DNA of 64,000 nt, taken from NCBI GenBank assembly GCA_000727475.1, contig KL647291.1, forward strand, positions 3,846,992-3,910,991, read 5' to 3'. Made by a program: the position numbers and the translations under genes. The stretch is from Sarcocystis neurona. Lineage: Eukaryota; Apicomplexa; Conoidasida; Eucoccidiorida; Sarcocystidae. Below are positions 44,654 to 57,001 of this stretch, one piece after another. Each line of letters begins with the position of its first letter. Positions within the stretch are counted from its first letter, which is position 1. The notes beneath the pieces are model-generated. The model did no database searches. It was not told the DNA's origin and worked only from the letters and a program-made list of their open reading frames with translations.

Positions 44654-45150
44654 ATGAGCGCGTTAACGTGGAGCGGTGCACTCCTACAAGTTGAAACAAT
44701 CATCACTCACGGTGAAGAAACGGAAGAAGAAAATAATTTCTTCCACCAGTTTATGGGCAGTCGGATCAAAACGGCGTTCCGCACCAGTTTACTTTCGGTT
44801 GCGTACACGTATGGTTACGTATACATGTGTATGCGCGTATGCACGGGGTACGTCCGCGCACACTTATCCATGTATGCACATATATATATATATACTTATA
44901 TACATATATATAGAGGTTTGTGCGTGTACATATCCATTTCGTATCCATATGCTTACACCTGTGTACACGTATAAAAGAGGGTGTCATTGAGGGCTTACAG
45001 AGTGCGGCGGGAAATCTGTTTGAAAGTCACTCTCTCCCGCAGCACTTCGAGTTGCGCAGTCTCCCGCCAGCTGAACACCTCCTTTCTACGGATTTACGAC
45101 GGACTGGAAGGGAGGGAAACAGTGACAGTGACACAGAGAGAATGAAACAG
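44654..45150 (+). CDS. Exon-like segments of an unrecognised protein
   Basis: ATG at 44,654 opens SALTWSGALLQVETIITHGE, then EETEEENNFFHQFMGSRIKT and FRTSLLSV, a normal-looking acidic then hydrophobic sequence interrupted by microsatellite after 44,800. From 44,990 a second coding-like stretch reads GLQSAAGNLFESHSLPQHFE in one frame, or, after acceptor CTCTCCCGCAG, SRQLNTSFLRIYDGLEGRET in another. A donor GTACAC in phase 2 could link the pieces. No family was recognised. Confidence 0.3.
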
Positions 45151-45239
45151 AATAGATATTCTAGATACTCTTACGGATGTGAACCACGTAAGAAACGAAA
45201 CATTTATTAGTACACGTGTGTCTCCGTGTACGTTCGTCG

Positions 45240-45240
<1 letters not shown>

Positions 45241-45269
<29 letters not shown>
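45241..45269. repeat. (CA)n dinucleotide tract
   Basis: An uninterrupted CACACA run of about 29 bp, opening several plus frames of Thr-His repeats. Confidence 0.9.
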
Positions 45270-45270
<1 letters not shown>

Positions 45271-48200
45271 TTACAGGCGGAAAAAAGGACAAAAAGAAAG
45301 ATGTACGTATGTATATATATGTATATATATACATACATACGTGTGGCTACCCCGCTCGTCGAAATGTACGTACAGGTATATATGTGTGTGTGTGTGTGCG
45401 AGTATAAATGTACGTGTGGCTTTCAGCACTTTGTGTGTCTAGGTGTCCAACATCAGCGTACACGTAAACTTCTCCCGCATACGCACACAATGAGATACCT
45501 TCACAAACGTACGCACATTGGCGTACTTACGCGTGTACATGCATACATGCACCACTACATACATACACATATCTGTACGCGGTTATACACAAAAACAAAT
45601 ACATGCGCAGTTACACAGATAGAACGTGCGGCCACGAAGGCCACGGACTTGTGAACACGCGCAGCAAGATATGCAAATATGCCATTAAACCCAGGTTGAA
45701 AAGATCATAGATCAAAAAGAAAAGTGCTGCTTGTTTTGCGTAATACCTGAGGAGTTTCTGAGGACTCTGCAAGGCGCGAGAGCACAACTGTGTGGCTCTG
45801 AATAAATAGCTCTGCCGCACTACCGACGCCGGAAAGAACCACTGCTCCGTACGTGAGTGCGCGCACGCCTCGACTCCGCGGAGGCGCGCACAACGGGCAT
45901 ACGGATGTAAAGTGTAATTAGAACGCGGCAACCGCGTATGTATATTCCGACAGATATCTGCCTACATACACGTCGATGCAAATACATGTGCAATGCAGAA
46001 GAGCCTGGATTACTGGGGGAGGCATCTTATAAACTTCGCGTGTCAGTAAATTGTGGCGCACTGCCACGGACGTAACCACCTGCATGATGCCCGAGTAGAT
46101 TATATCTCAGGAAATCACCTTACACGTGCAGAGACACTGACGAAGAACACCCATTGCCCGCCGAACTGCCAGCGTGGGGGTAGCAGTTCCAAGGGGAATA
46201 CAGCGGGAGCAGGAGTATGTACAAATACACGTACTATTTGTGTTTGTCACAGTTATACGTGTAGCATGCATTCGCATTAAACTCATTAACGTATAATATC
46301 TCGATCTAACTATGTAAGAAGAGGCGAGATACAGACAAGTGCAGGGGAACAGACTGGGCGTAGTAAATTAGATGGCAGGTGCCAACTTCTTCTCTGCTCA
46401 GTGTGGGTTTTTCGAACGCTTACGCATAGACCCAGAGATAAAAAGATAAAAGTGTGCGAACCGCGGATGCATAAGTAAGAGAACACAAGAAAAGCATCTT
46501 CGTGACGTAACGCGCTCGAGGACAAACATTTTCGCAGAGTAACTACTCAGCTACTTGGAGGAGATGCGACAAGACATGAAATGCAGGGCCTCGCCCGAAG
46601 CACTTGGAATCTGTCCCGATAACAGCAACCATTGCACCTTCGTGTCTCCCGGCCACCTACGTGAAAAACCACCAGACACACCACCTGCCAATTCTATCCC
46701 AGCGACTGCTTACGCCGAGTTGCAGCGTCAGGAAGCTATCAGAAACGCAACACTACAGCGTAGCGGAGAGAACAGGAAAGCGTCCAGCAGCAACAAAGCT
46801 CATTGCCGCAGAAATATGCATTTTATCACTAGTACACCATCAAGTGAATGTGGCACCCATGTCAAATGTTGTAAAAACAGTGCCAAAGCGCTACAGTTGA
46901 ATCCATCTGCCATCGTAGTGCAAAGCAAAGGGTGCGTCTTGCGTGCGGAAGATTAGTAAACTTCGGCGATACCCTTCAAGAGGCGAAGACATGCTAAACA
47001 GGTTTTTGGTACCTAATATACTCCTCGAGTCCCGTGGTGAGAAAAGACTCCTCTGCATAGTGGAGACCAGTTCAGTCGCACTTTCTCTTTTCAGTAGAGT
47101 ACGGGGACAACGGGCGCAGCAGCGTAGACTGCAACAGCGGCGTCACCCATAGCAACGGCAGCAGACACGTAGACGCACACGAGTGCTCAGAAAGGACATT
47201 TATACCCTTGTGTGTACGTACACAGCAGCAACGATTACCGAGATACATTTTACATATGTATACATAGAGGAATAAAACTATATACACAGGCTACGCGGAC
47301 TTCGCAGAGATTCACGTGCTCATATTTACATACTTGTTTGGTGTATATTAGCGGGCACGAAAGTGCTTGGTAGTTCTTTGATTCTACGTGGAATACGGCT
47401 GCACAGAATAAGAATATATGCGTGAGTGCGTATCTTAGCGACCCCAGGGTCTTTTGCTAGGCGATGCATGTACACACTTTTACATGCAGACAAGTTTATA
47501 TATGCAAGTACGCTCATATGTATTACGTACACCTACGCACATACATGTATATGCACAAAAAATATACTACATATGTACGTTTGTTTCTGTGTACATCTAT
47601 CCACATCCAGCTTTTGAAGGTAAACACGTTTGCATTTTCATCAGATCCGCCTGCGCGTATGCACCCTAGTGCAATTGCGTAGTATCCGGCGGATGTGTGA
47701 AGCATGTGCCGATGAACGGAGCATGAAACATTATACGTCGACAGTCGCAGATACACCAACGCATACGTAAATGCACGGATTTTCTCAACGACGGAAATCC
47801 ACGTGACTCGTAAAAGCACAACGGTGGATATCCACTGGTTGGATAACCCAAACAGGACTCCCAATCTTTAGAACACCTGCGTAAGAGGTACAATCAACTG
47901 CCTTTTCTCCAGTCGTACACACAGACTGGGGGCCTTTGGACAGGCATTTTGAAAGGAATAACAGTCGCGAATAGCTTTCACTAGAGTGCAGTGGCTGCAG
48001 CGGGTGCGAACAGCCACAAAGACGCTTTTTTGGAGAGCGCGTCGTAAAGCGAGTCACATCAAACATCCGGTCCTCTACGAACCACTTTCTGCTTGCACGC
48101 AAGAGTTATTGCAACTTCGAAGTGCAGCTGCAACGACCGTCGTGGCCACGTCGATCCAGGTGGTCCGAAAAAGATAAAGTGGTCTACCATTCGTTGTTAA

Positions 48201-49350
48201 GATGTACGGAGATCATTAGAAATGCTGTACGTGGACTAAACTAACAATTCCTCGAATGCAAAGTAGATTGCCGTGAGCGGGGTGAGCAGGCCACCATCCA
48301 TTCTCCTTCTTTAAGTGTGCCATCATAAGGGTGTGCGTAGCACGAAACAACTTCTTGCTTGAGCAGCTATGTACGTACGATCTAGAAATCAATACTAGAC
48401 GTTAATAGTGCCTCTACTGTCAGACACTGCTGCTAGTATTTGGGTACGACTGACTCGCTCTTTGATGAACACAATTACTTTGAAGTGCAAACCAAGACCA
48501 CCGTGGACGTGTAAAGGCAAGCCTTTCTTAGCGAACGTTGATAACGTTAGTTCGCAAGGAAAGAGACGTCCGTTTCCTTCAAAGGAATAACTGTAGAACG
48601 ACGCCGGGTGGACAGTATTGGTGCACTTAATACGCAGTTACGCGTGTAACTAAGACGAGTAATTGCGACTTGTTCTGCCAGAGCGCAGACTCCATAGGCT
48701 TCTGTGAGATATACACCTGAATTCTCAATGAGCGTGTAAAGTTCCCCACGTGTACCGTTTCTCGAAGCACATAAAAGACGCAGCCATAGTAAGAGGAGGA
48801 GCAGTACCTGTAGGCGCAGTAAGTGGCAAAAAAGCTGCAGAAAGAGCAAGCGTATCTGTTTTCGTAGCAATGTGTCAAAAGGAGCAGTCGCTGTAGCACA
48901 GCTAGCGGTTGTTGTAGGAGTCTCCCTTATGGCAGATGTTAAAAAGGAGAATAGTAGCAGTGCCAGTGTACGTCGGTAAGGGTCGGGAATTTCACGTAAG
49001 GTTCTCGGGTTCACCTGGTGAGTCATAGTCGCCTGTAATGCGCGTCCTTCGTTGTGGAGGAATGTACAGTTGAGTCGGCGTGCAGAGGTCGCAGCACACT
49101 GCGCCAAGCTTCGAGGTGCCAGCTGTGTACACGTCTGCGCGCCAGAGTTGGGGCATTTTGATCTGGCCTGTGCACACAAATTAACTGCCTCAGCTGATCT
49201 TAAACACTCCCACGTGTGTGCCTCTGGGTGTGTTACACTCACCATTACAGAATGACAGCACTGTTGTGTCCCGTTATACGCTGATCCGACGAAATACCAA
49301 GCAGACAGGTGTAGGGTCTTTGACTATTATCAAGCTACATTTTCCTGCAT
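45270..49350. other. Mostly repeat-poor interval without a confident gene
   Basis: After microsatellites to 45.6 kb the sequence is unique. Open frames exist but none carries a recognised motif: minus 45,931-45,611 (106 codons, with a hydrophobic run LFFLIYDLFNLGLMAYLHIL), plus 46,555-46,956 (133 codons, polar), and minus 49,245-48,547 (232 codons, with a Leu-rich centre). The first and last are the better coding candidates. A perfect palindrome TGTGTACGTACACA is at 47,211. Confidence 0.35.
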
Positions 49351-49389
49351 TGGTATACACACAACAGAAAGCAAAGCTAGCACCTGCGA

Positions 49390-51220
49390 TATTGTGTCTT
49401 TGCTGCGACTGCTACTGGTGTCTTTTAATCTTCTGCGTGCACTGCTGCTGTTGGTCTGCACCCGCCCGGCTTACCCATCTCTGCTGGATGTGGCTGCTGC
49501 GGCTCCCGGTTCCCACGGCTGCTGTCTTTTTCTGTTCTCCCTCTGGCGTTTCGGTTAGGCCTGCTTTCCTAATATTTTGTCTCCCGGGCACGACTGATTC
49601 GGACTCTCTCTTGTCGCACCTGGTACTCTTGTCGTTGCTGCAACTGCCGCTGTCTTCTTGGGAACTGCTCATTCCACGCTTTGCTGTAGCTGCGGCTAAA
49701 GCTGTGCTATGCAAACTCGTTCCTCCTATAACACTGCTGCTATCACTCACTCACTGTTGCCGCTCATATCTTATCGTATTCTAATTTCAGTTGCCTCTGG
49801 TGGTGCTAACCCCTTGAGTAGTGTTGCCGCTGCCGTAGTACCCTTCCTTTCCACCTGGTGTCGCTGTCCACCTTACCCACATCAGCGAGCCCTCGAGTCC
49901 TACACTACTTCACAAATTCGCTGCACTTCCACCTAATGCGCTCGAGTGCGTGTGCAGTGGTGCTCGTTGATCCACTAGTGCTCCAACATGTTGCTGGGCG
50001 AAGCCCTTCTCCCTCTTGGCATGTGGCTTGTAGACTCCTGCTGCCGTCCTGCTGCTACGCTGCCCCTCCTGTTCTTGTTCTTGATGCAGTCACTGCCGCT
50101 GTCACTTCAAGTTGGTCAGCTGCTATTACACTACCCCTTCGTGCGCTGCCGCTGCTGATCCCTTATCAACGTGCCGTCACAGGGCGCCGCCGACTCAACC
50201 ATGGAGCAGCTGCAAGGGCTGTGAGCACTCTCATGCTTCGGATCTGCGTTCCTTTCTACCACGCGAATACATAGTCTCTGCTGCTGCTCGTGTTCAGTTC
50301 TACTCTGCTGGATCACATTTATCGGGTCTAGTCACACACCACCATCGAAGCGGAGCACCAGCGCTGCAGCCGACTTGACAGTGCCCCGTACTTTTCATGT
50401 CCATGCTGCTGTTGCTGTAGCTCCTTTCACTGTTTCAGCTGCTGCTGTGGTTGCTAATCGTGCCGTATCTGCTGGCTTGGTTGATCCTGTCGATCTGGCT
50501 GCATGTGTTATGTCCGTTGCTCGTCGTGCTACCCCTGTTTGCGCGCCACAGGTATAGATACCCCGCACGCGTGTCCACTTTCGCTGGGGGATCAGGTGTC
50601 TCTGCTTACGGTGCTTCTTTGCGTCTCTGGCGGTGCGTATCGCCTCTGGCTGTCTCTCCTCTTTGACTTCCTTGTTCCCTGGTGCTCTTTATCAACTACA
50701 CAACTTCGTCGCAGCCAAACCGTTCGTAGCGCCGCGGCTACTGATGCTGCTGCCGCTGCTGCCGTCGCAGCTGGTGCTACTCGGTCGTACTGGTGCTGCT
50801 ACTGTCGGTGCTGCTCGCTGCCATACTGCGGTCGCTGAAGGCGCAGCTCTGCTGCTGCAGGTATGGCAGAGGCCGAACTGTTGTCGACGCCGTCACAGCT
50901 GCTGTTGTTGCTGATGGCGTTTACGGTGGTGGTGGTGCTGCTGCTCTCGCTATTGTGTTGCTCGTACAGTTCTCTTCGGCTTTGCTGCTCCCTTCTAATC
51001 CAGGTGTTGGCGCGGCTGTTGTACGTGCTGTTTTTGTGTCTGCTGCAGCTGTTGCAACAGTTGTGGCTCTTGTTGCCGCTTCGGCTGCTGCTGCTGCCGG
51101 CTCTAAAGCTCCTGCGCGGCCGATGTGCCTCGGTCGCTGCGGGTGGAGAAACCATCATCTTTGATGCTCCTCTCAATGAGTTACACCTATCATCTTCCTC
51201 TTCCAGTTCTCTTTTGCCCA
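49390..51220. other. Degenerate CTG/GCT-rich block, possibly coding
   Basis: The plus strand is rich in GCT/CTG but less pure than other blocks, with Ala, Leu or Cys frames that each break after 60-190 codons. Near 50,930-51,164 an Ala/Val frame ends at 51,162. An overlapping frame (50,863-51,414) contains the more ordinary GGETIIFDAPLNELHLSSS. It may be an old Ala-rich exon cluster; no splice chain was established. Confidence 0.25.
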
Positions 51221-51399
51221 TCGCATGGCAAATTCCTGTTCAATGCTTTTCCACGGTCGCCCTTTCACATTTGTGTTCCCCGAGCATCGACGTCCAAAGT
51301 TTCGCAGAAGAAGCATATGCAAACTCATGTCTACATGAATCCCTCTGCGTATTTGCGCATCGACCGACGTACGTAGTACGTTACCTACGTGTACATAAA

Positions 51400-53580
51400 T
51401 GTACGCATACGTAGAGGAAGGGAGACTCTTTCTGTCTGCGTGTCAGTTTGTTTGACGGGCTGAGGTACTGTGTTTCCGGTCGCGTTTGCGCCATCCGCAG
51501 TCGTGTCCAGCGTCGCTCTATTCACCGTTGTTCTTTTTCCCTCTCCTCTTCTGGCGTCTCTCACTGTCAGCTATTCACGCCACCTCCCATGCAGGCGACA
51601 CTGCTATAAGCAGAGCTTTGTGCGGCTCGCGCGTACGAGTCATGGAGAGAGCCGTGTGGCGACGTTTAAAGGTGTTCAGTGTGCCAAGCAACTGCCATAA
51701 ACGTACACACAGACGTACGGATATGCAAATGTATGTATACTGGTGTAGTCCTTGTGGAGCAGAGGACTAGAAGTTCCCGGTCGTCAGTACATCTTGTTAT
51801 CGTCCATCGCTGGAAGAACAATACAGTCACTTCCATGCAAGTGTGCCTCCTCAGTTTCCGCACGTTTTCGACGATGCAGTGCCTGCTTAGTGAGCAACGA
51901 TTATATATACATATATATAGCACCGCAGGTGAACAAGTAAACAAGCATATTTGTGTATGCACAAATATAGGGAGAACACGCTTGTGCAGGTGCAGAGAGA
52001 GGAACGGAGAAAGACAGAGAGTTAGTTGAGTGTACATATATGAGTAAATGAACGGAAGGCTAAAGCTGACCGTTCTTCGTGAGATGTCCAGCGTCATCCC
52101 CATTAAATAATTATAAACCGGTTTACTTCAGTTGTTCCCTTCCCCTCTAAATTAGAAAAAACTATGCAAGTGTCGGTATCCTCTCTCGAGTTCCTCATGC
52201 TGGTTTCTCCACCTTCCAGCGAACCTCAAAAGCACTTACACGTAGCGGAAGTTCTCCCTTTCACTCAATACTTCTTGTCTGTGTACGTCTTCTTGGACAA
52301 AACTCTCCGCTACCCTCTCCGTTCCCACGTATACATATATATATATATATACACACACACGTGTAGGGAGGGACAAACAGAGAGACAGAGACGGAAAGAG
52401 GGTCGGAGTGAGAGTAGGAGACGGCGAGGAAGTTCGGAGAAGCCTCTCTGCAGTCGGCGATTCTCTGTGGTGTCTGTACACACGTCTGCGTACAAACCTA
52501 AACGCGAACGAATGTACCTATATGTGTATCTATCAGGTGCTGTCCGCTTCCTGCGGACTTGGCTTTTCAGCTCCCTGCTTTCTCGGTGCTGCCGCAGTTG
52601 CATTACGAGCGCTGTGGACGTAGATAGCGGATACCGCCTCTAAATGTGTATACATGTGTGGCTCTACGTGCTCAAGAGTATACGCATATCCAGACGCATA
52701 CGTGGCTGGAATAAAGTACAAAAGTGAGAAATTGACAGAGACCTTCGTAAAGCAGATAAATTGGTCGTAGATAGGTAGGCACTCGTTTATACGTAGAAGA
52801 ATGCGTAGACTAGAGGGAGTACACCCGGTACTGAAACAACGATGGGAGGAACAGACTGAGGGAGATCTTTATACCACGCCTGCAACCGTGTTGGATGAAG
52901 AAGTAAACTCGTCTGATGTGCTCTTCTATACATTTATATATGCATAGAGAAAGAAAAGTACAGAGAAGAATATAGACACGTAGATACACGCATGTATGTG
53001 CACACCTCACGTCTATGTATACATGTGTGCAGTGTGGACTTTCGCCTCGTGAGAAGTGGTTTCTCAGGTACAGGTTTGCTTGTAAACGCGTGCCACCGTC
53101 TGTGTAGGCGTGGCCTCCACTTTTTCTGCAGTACATGTGTGCGTATGTACCCATAGGTGTATAAATACGAAGATTTGTGCGTTCTCGTGTGCGTCTTGTA
53201 CTTCACTAGATGAAACGGACGTTTCCCACACAAAAGACAAATGAATATCCGCGTACTGGTAGGACTGTTTCGGTGTCATGTCTGAATCGGTGTGAGTTGC
53301 GTGGTAGGCTCAGAGGCGTGTACCCGGACGCGTGGGTATATCTGTACATATATGCGGATATGGAAGCATACAGATATTTATGTGTGTATATATATATGTA
53401 CACATACATGTATGCTAACATATTGACGTAGTTTTTCAGTGACGTGTAAATAATGCATGTAGGTAGGTCGACACATCAAGGAAAAGACCTGTGTGTCAGT
53501 GGGTTCTGAGTTTCACAGGAGAAGAACTCGAACACTACACTTGGTGGGGAGTGACCGGAAAAGCTCTCTTATTCGTTTCA
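51400..53580. other. Interval without a recognised gene
   Basis: Unique sequence carries TA microsatellites at 51,900, 52,340, 53,380, and purine-rich patches (52,360-52,440). Frames are at most 159 codons, often run through microsatellite, and show no motif. Confidence 0.4.
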
Positions 53581-53582
53581 GC

Positions 53583-54922
53583 ATGGTGCGGGTGAGTGTC
53601 GTGGACGCAGCGCAGGAGCAGGGACCCTTCGCGCTGCCCACGGCGATTGAAGAGGCAACCGTGGAGCCGCAGGCGAAGCGAGAAGGCGGCGACAGCAGCA
53701 GATATGATGCAAACAGCAGAAGCGGTGGTGTCAGCAGAAGCGACAGTGGCAGAGGAGACAGCATCGCCGTGGAGAACGTGTAAGTGAACAATCGGCAGCA
53801 AAACCCGGCAGCGCACGGCGCAAAAGAGACTTTACAGAAAACAGCGACAGCCGGCCAGGGGCAACAGCAGCAGCAGACGCAGCAGTGCAGCGAAGAGCAG
53901 CAGCAGGTGCCGCGAACCCAACAGCAACACCAGCAGCGAGGAAAGCAAGAGTCGCCGCCGCAGGCCTCGCAGCAAACGCGCTGCAGCAGCAGGGACGAAA
54001 GCAACAACATACGGAGCAGCGTGCTGCTGGGGCGATTAAGTAGCCGTGGAAGCCATGCGCGTCACTGCGTCCCTCGCAGGCCGCACCAGCATCAGATACG
54101 CAGCGTTATCATTGTCACCGGTGAAGTAGCAGCGGCTGCGCACCGCAGCAGCTCGACTTGTCGGAGCCGACGCAGAAATAGCAGCAGCAGTAGCAGCATC
54201 TGCAGCAAGGGTTGTAGTCTAAGGAGCGGCCGACATCAGCACCTGCAACGTTAGTTGGCACCAGCACCACTCACTAAGCCTCTTCAGTCCACCGAAGAAC
54301 AGCAGCAGGAACACCTGCCGCTGCGGCTCCTGCAGAAGCGTGAGCGTCGGGCGGAACAGCACAGCAAGCAACGAATAGCAGTGGGCAGCAACAGAGCACC
54401 AGCCACACAAGTAAGAGGAGCACGGGCAGGGTGATGCACAGATAATTTAACAACACGTGACTAGGCTGTATACATACATACATACATACACGTGTATCTC
54501 GGGATACGAATGCCTACATCCAGGCGGACAAGATGCTCGGAATTGGAAGAGGACGCGTTATAGGAATGCACGTATAACCAGATACATACATACAGGTATG
54601 CATGTACAAACAGATACATACTAAGAATAGCAGCAACAACAACAGAGAAGGCAGCAAGAAGGGGAAACAGGGGACAGAGGAACGCAGGACAGGGGTGCAC
54701 TGACAATAGCAGCACAAAAAAAGGGCGGTGGTTGGTGCTGAAAAGGAAGCAGGAGCAATTCTGGCGGTGGTGGGGCAGCAGCAGCACCAGCACCAGCCCG
54801 GCGGTCTCAGTGAGAGAAAGCGTCTGCATCTGCCCCTACAGCAAGGCTTGACTTGTAGCAAACTGTACGAGGTCTACGCACCGAAGAAACCAGGCTGCAG
54901 CAGAGGCAGACTTGTGGAGTAG
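53583..54922 (+). CDS. Candidate gene, small basic protein of unknown function
   Basis: Exon 53583-53779 starts with ATG directly after an acceptor-like TTCGTTTCAG and reads MVRVSVVDAAQEQGPFALPT, ending SIAVENV at a strong donor GTAAGT (phase 2). Exon 54288-54410 (acceptor GCCTCTTCAG, donor GTAAGA, phase 0 both sides) reads STEEQQQEHLPLRLLQKRER and continues basic. Exon 54842-54922 (acceptor CCCCTACAG) reads QGLTCSKLYEVYAPKKPGCS to a TAG. A linking exon between the first two is needed for phase; GCCGCACCAG at 54,081 is one candidate. No family was recognised. The intervening 53.8-54.25 kb is CAG-rich. Confidence 0.4.
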
Positions 54923-55275
54923 CTGCAACTACCGAGAACACCTCACACAGGGTGCCAACAGAGCAGTGGCAGCCGCAGCAGCAGCAGCACTCCACGCCAC
55001 CAGAAGCAGCACCAGCGATGGCCTCAGCTGCCACACAGAAGTGCTACCTTCGATACAGCCAACAAAGCGATGCTGGGTTGAAACGAAAATCAGAGTCCGT
55101 CCCCTACGGCCCGGCCGCCATCAACGTATATATATGTATATATATATATATATGTATATACACACATATAGAGATATACAAATATATATATATATATGTA
55201 GATATGTACACACACATATATGCGTGTGAGTGCGTAATGTTTATGTGCATGCGTGTGTGGTGGGACAAGAGAAGG

Positions 55276-55348
55276 ATGTCCAGGAATACGTCGATAGGTG
55301 ACGCGGAGTCACTTGCGGAGAAAGAAGAACAACAAATGCGGACGTACA

Positions 55349-55381
<33 letters not shown>

Positions 55382-57001
55382 AACCTACAATGTGGGGATC
55401 GTATATAGAGACAGACACTCAACGCGTTGTGCAGCTGCTGGCTTACGCGTCTGGGTTTTCTGCAGGCCTACAAGCGCAACAGCTTTTGCTGTGTCATTTC
55501 GTCAGGCGTGTGCTGCTGTGGGAGCAGCTGAGCAGCAGCAGCTGTTTCGCCGGATCAGCATGCGTCGCTACGCTTCTATTTCGAGCAGAGGAACCTCACT
55601 TGATGAACTTCGCTCTTCTGAGCGGCTGCCGGCTGCGTTTGCTTCCGCTGGCGCTGCTACTTCTGGTAGTTTACCCGAAGTGCCGGGGACAAGCGGGCTG
55701 CGCCGACCACGACGCAGCAGCAGCCTTACCAACGGCTACAACAGCAGCGGCGACAGCAAAGGGAGTAGGTTAAGCAGTCGCGGGAGCATACGCAGCATAA
55801 GGATGAAGAGCGGCAACCAAGAACGAACGCGATGCAGACAACGCAGCGAAGGCGTATCTGGAAGTATGGTTGTTCCTATCGACCTACCTGTCCACCAGGT
55901 CTCGTTGCTGAAACGACGTTTCAGCAGCAAACTTCTGCAGCAGCGCACTCGGGAAGATGCTTGCAGCAATCCCTCTGTGCTGCTCTGCTGCGGAGACTGG
56001 TGCCCGACCGCCAATCCGTCTCAGAGTCCGCACTATCCCGAGCAGCAACCAAGGCAGTACCAAATGGCCACCTCGGTACGTCAGATGCCTACTTAGTCTT
56101 CCGCACGTAGCTACATACACAGGTGTATGCATCTCGTCTTTATACGTACACAGATGTGTGTATCACGTGTTCTTGGTTGTGCAATATCGGCTCTTACGCT
56201 GTCCTGAGGCAGTATCGGCTCGGAGAGGCATTCGGCAGCTGTTCGTTGTTCACGTGGAGAAATACGTTTGTGTCTCGGTGGGCTCCGCAGGAAAAAAACG
56301 CTGCTGCAGCACGGCTCGTTGCTGTGGCTGCTGCTGCTGAAAGGCGCTGCACGGATGCTCCAAAGGCGTCTGCTCCTGGTCACTTACCGCGTGCCCCTGT
56401 TGCTGCTGGAAGTGACGGAGAGACTAGTGCTGATGCAACCACAGAAGCGCCAGGAGCAGCAAAGGAAGCCAGAGAGGGAGAGCGAGCAGCAGCAGAAACA
56501 GCGGCGCCAGCAGCAAAAGAACCCAAAGAGAGGGGGGAAGCAATAAGAGAAACAGCAGCAGCAAAGGCAGTCACAGAGGTAGAGCAAGGAGCGGCAGAAG
56601 CAGCAGCAATAGCGTCATCTAAGGATGTCATCGACGAGGAGCAACCAGCAGCAGACGCACCAGCGGCAGAAGCTCCCAGCAGGAAGGAAGGGACAGAGCA
56701 GCAAGAGGAAGAAGCGTCCGTCAGAAGAGATTCAAGCGGCAATAAGCTCTTCCACTTCAGCCGACAGAAAAGTAGATCTATGTACTTCTCTTCGCGTTCG
56801 AAGAAGGATTGGGAAACAGCGTTTCTCTCCTTCAGACGCCGGAGGCAGGACACCAACTCCAGCTCCATAAGCAGCACGGTCTCTACCAAAGAAACGGAAG
56901 CGACAAAAGAGCAAGACCAGGAGCAAAACAACAACAAGCTAGAACAAGCAGCAGCACCGAATACTAGCAGCCAGAACGCAGCAGCAGCAAAGACCCAGTG
57001 A
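55276..57001 (+). CDS. Ser/Arg-rich then Glu/Ala-rich protein of unknown function
   Basis: Exons 55466-56075 and 56213-57001 join in phase 0 across a 137-bp intron (donor GTACGT, acceptor CTGAGGCAG) and give about 465 residues. The first exon reads AEQQQLFRRISMRRYASISS, then a long Ser/Arg/Gly-rich region; the second begins YRLGEAFGSCSLFTWRNTFV, is Ala/Glu-rich in the middle, has FHFSRQKSRSMYFSSRSKKD, and ends KTQ at a TGA. An upstream exon at 55276 (MSRNTSIGDAESLAEKEEQQ, donor GTACAA in phase 2) fits the first; a further candidate at 55,018-55,124 begins MASAATQKCYLRYSQQSDAG. Low-complexity Ser/Arg suggests phosphorylation, but no domain was recognised. Confidence 0.55.

Noticed and set aside
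44340..48520. Shared peptide PWTCKGK at about 44,350 and 48,509
   Set aside because: A seven-residue match among all frames of a 64-kb window is expected by chance, and flanking residues do not align.
48547..49245. 232-codon minus frame considered as a retrotransposon remnant
   Set aside because: No reverse transcriptase, integrase, protease or zinc-knuckle motif and no terminal repeats were found; kept only as unexplained sequence.
53784..54254. 156-codon Gln/Ser/Arg plus frame
   Set aside because: It starts right after a strong GTAAGT donor and consists mainly of CAG repeats, so it reads as intron rather than exon.
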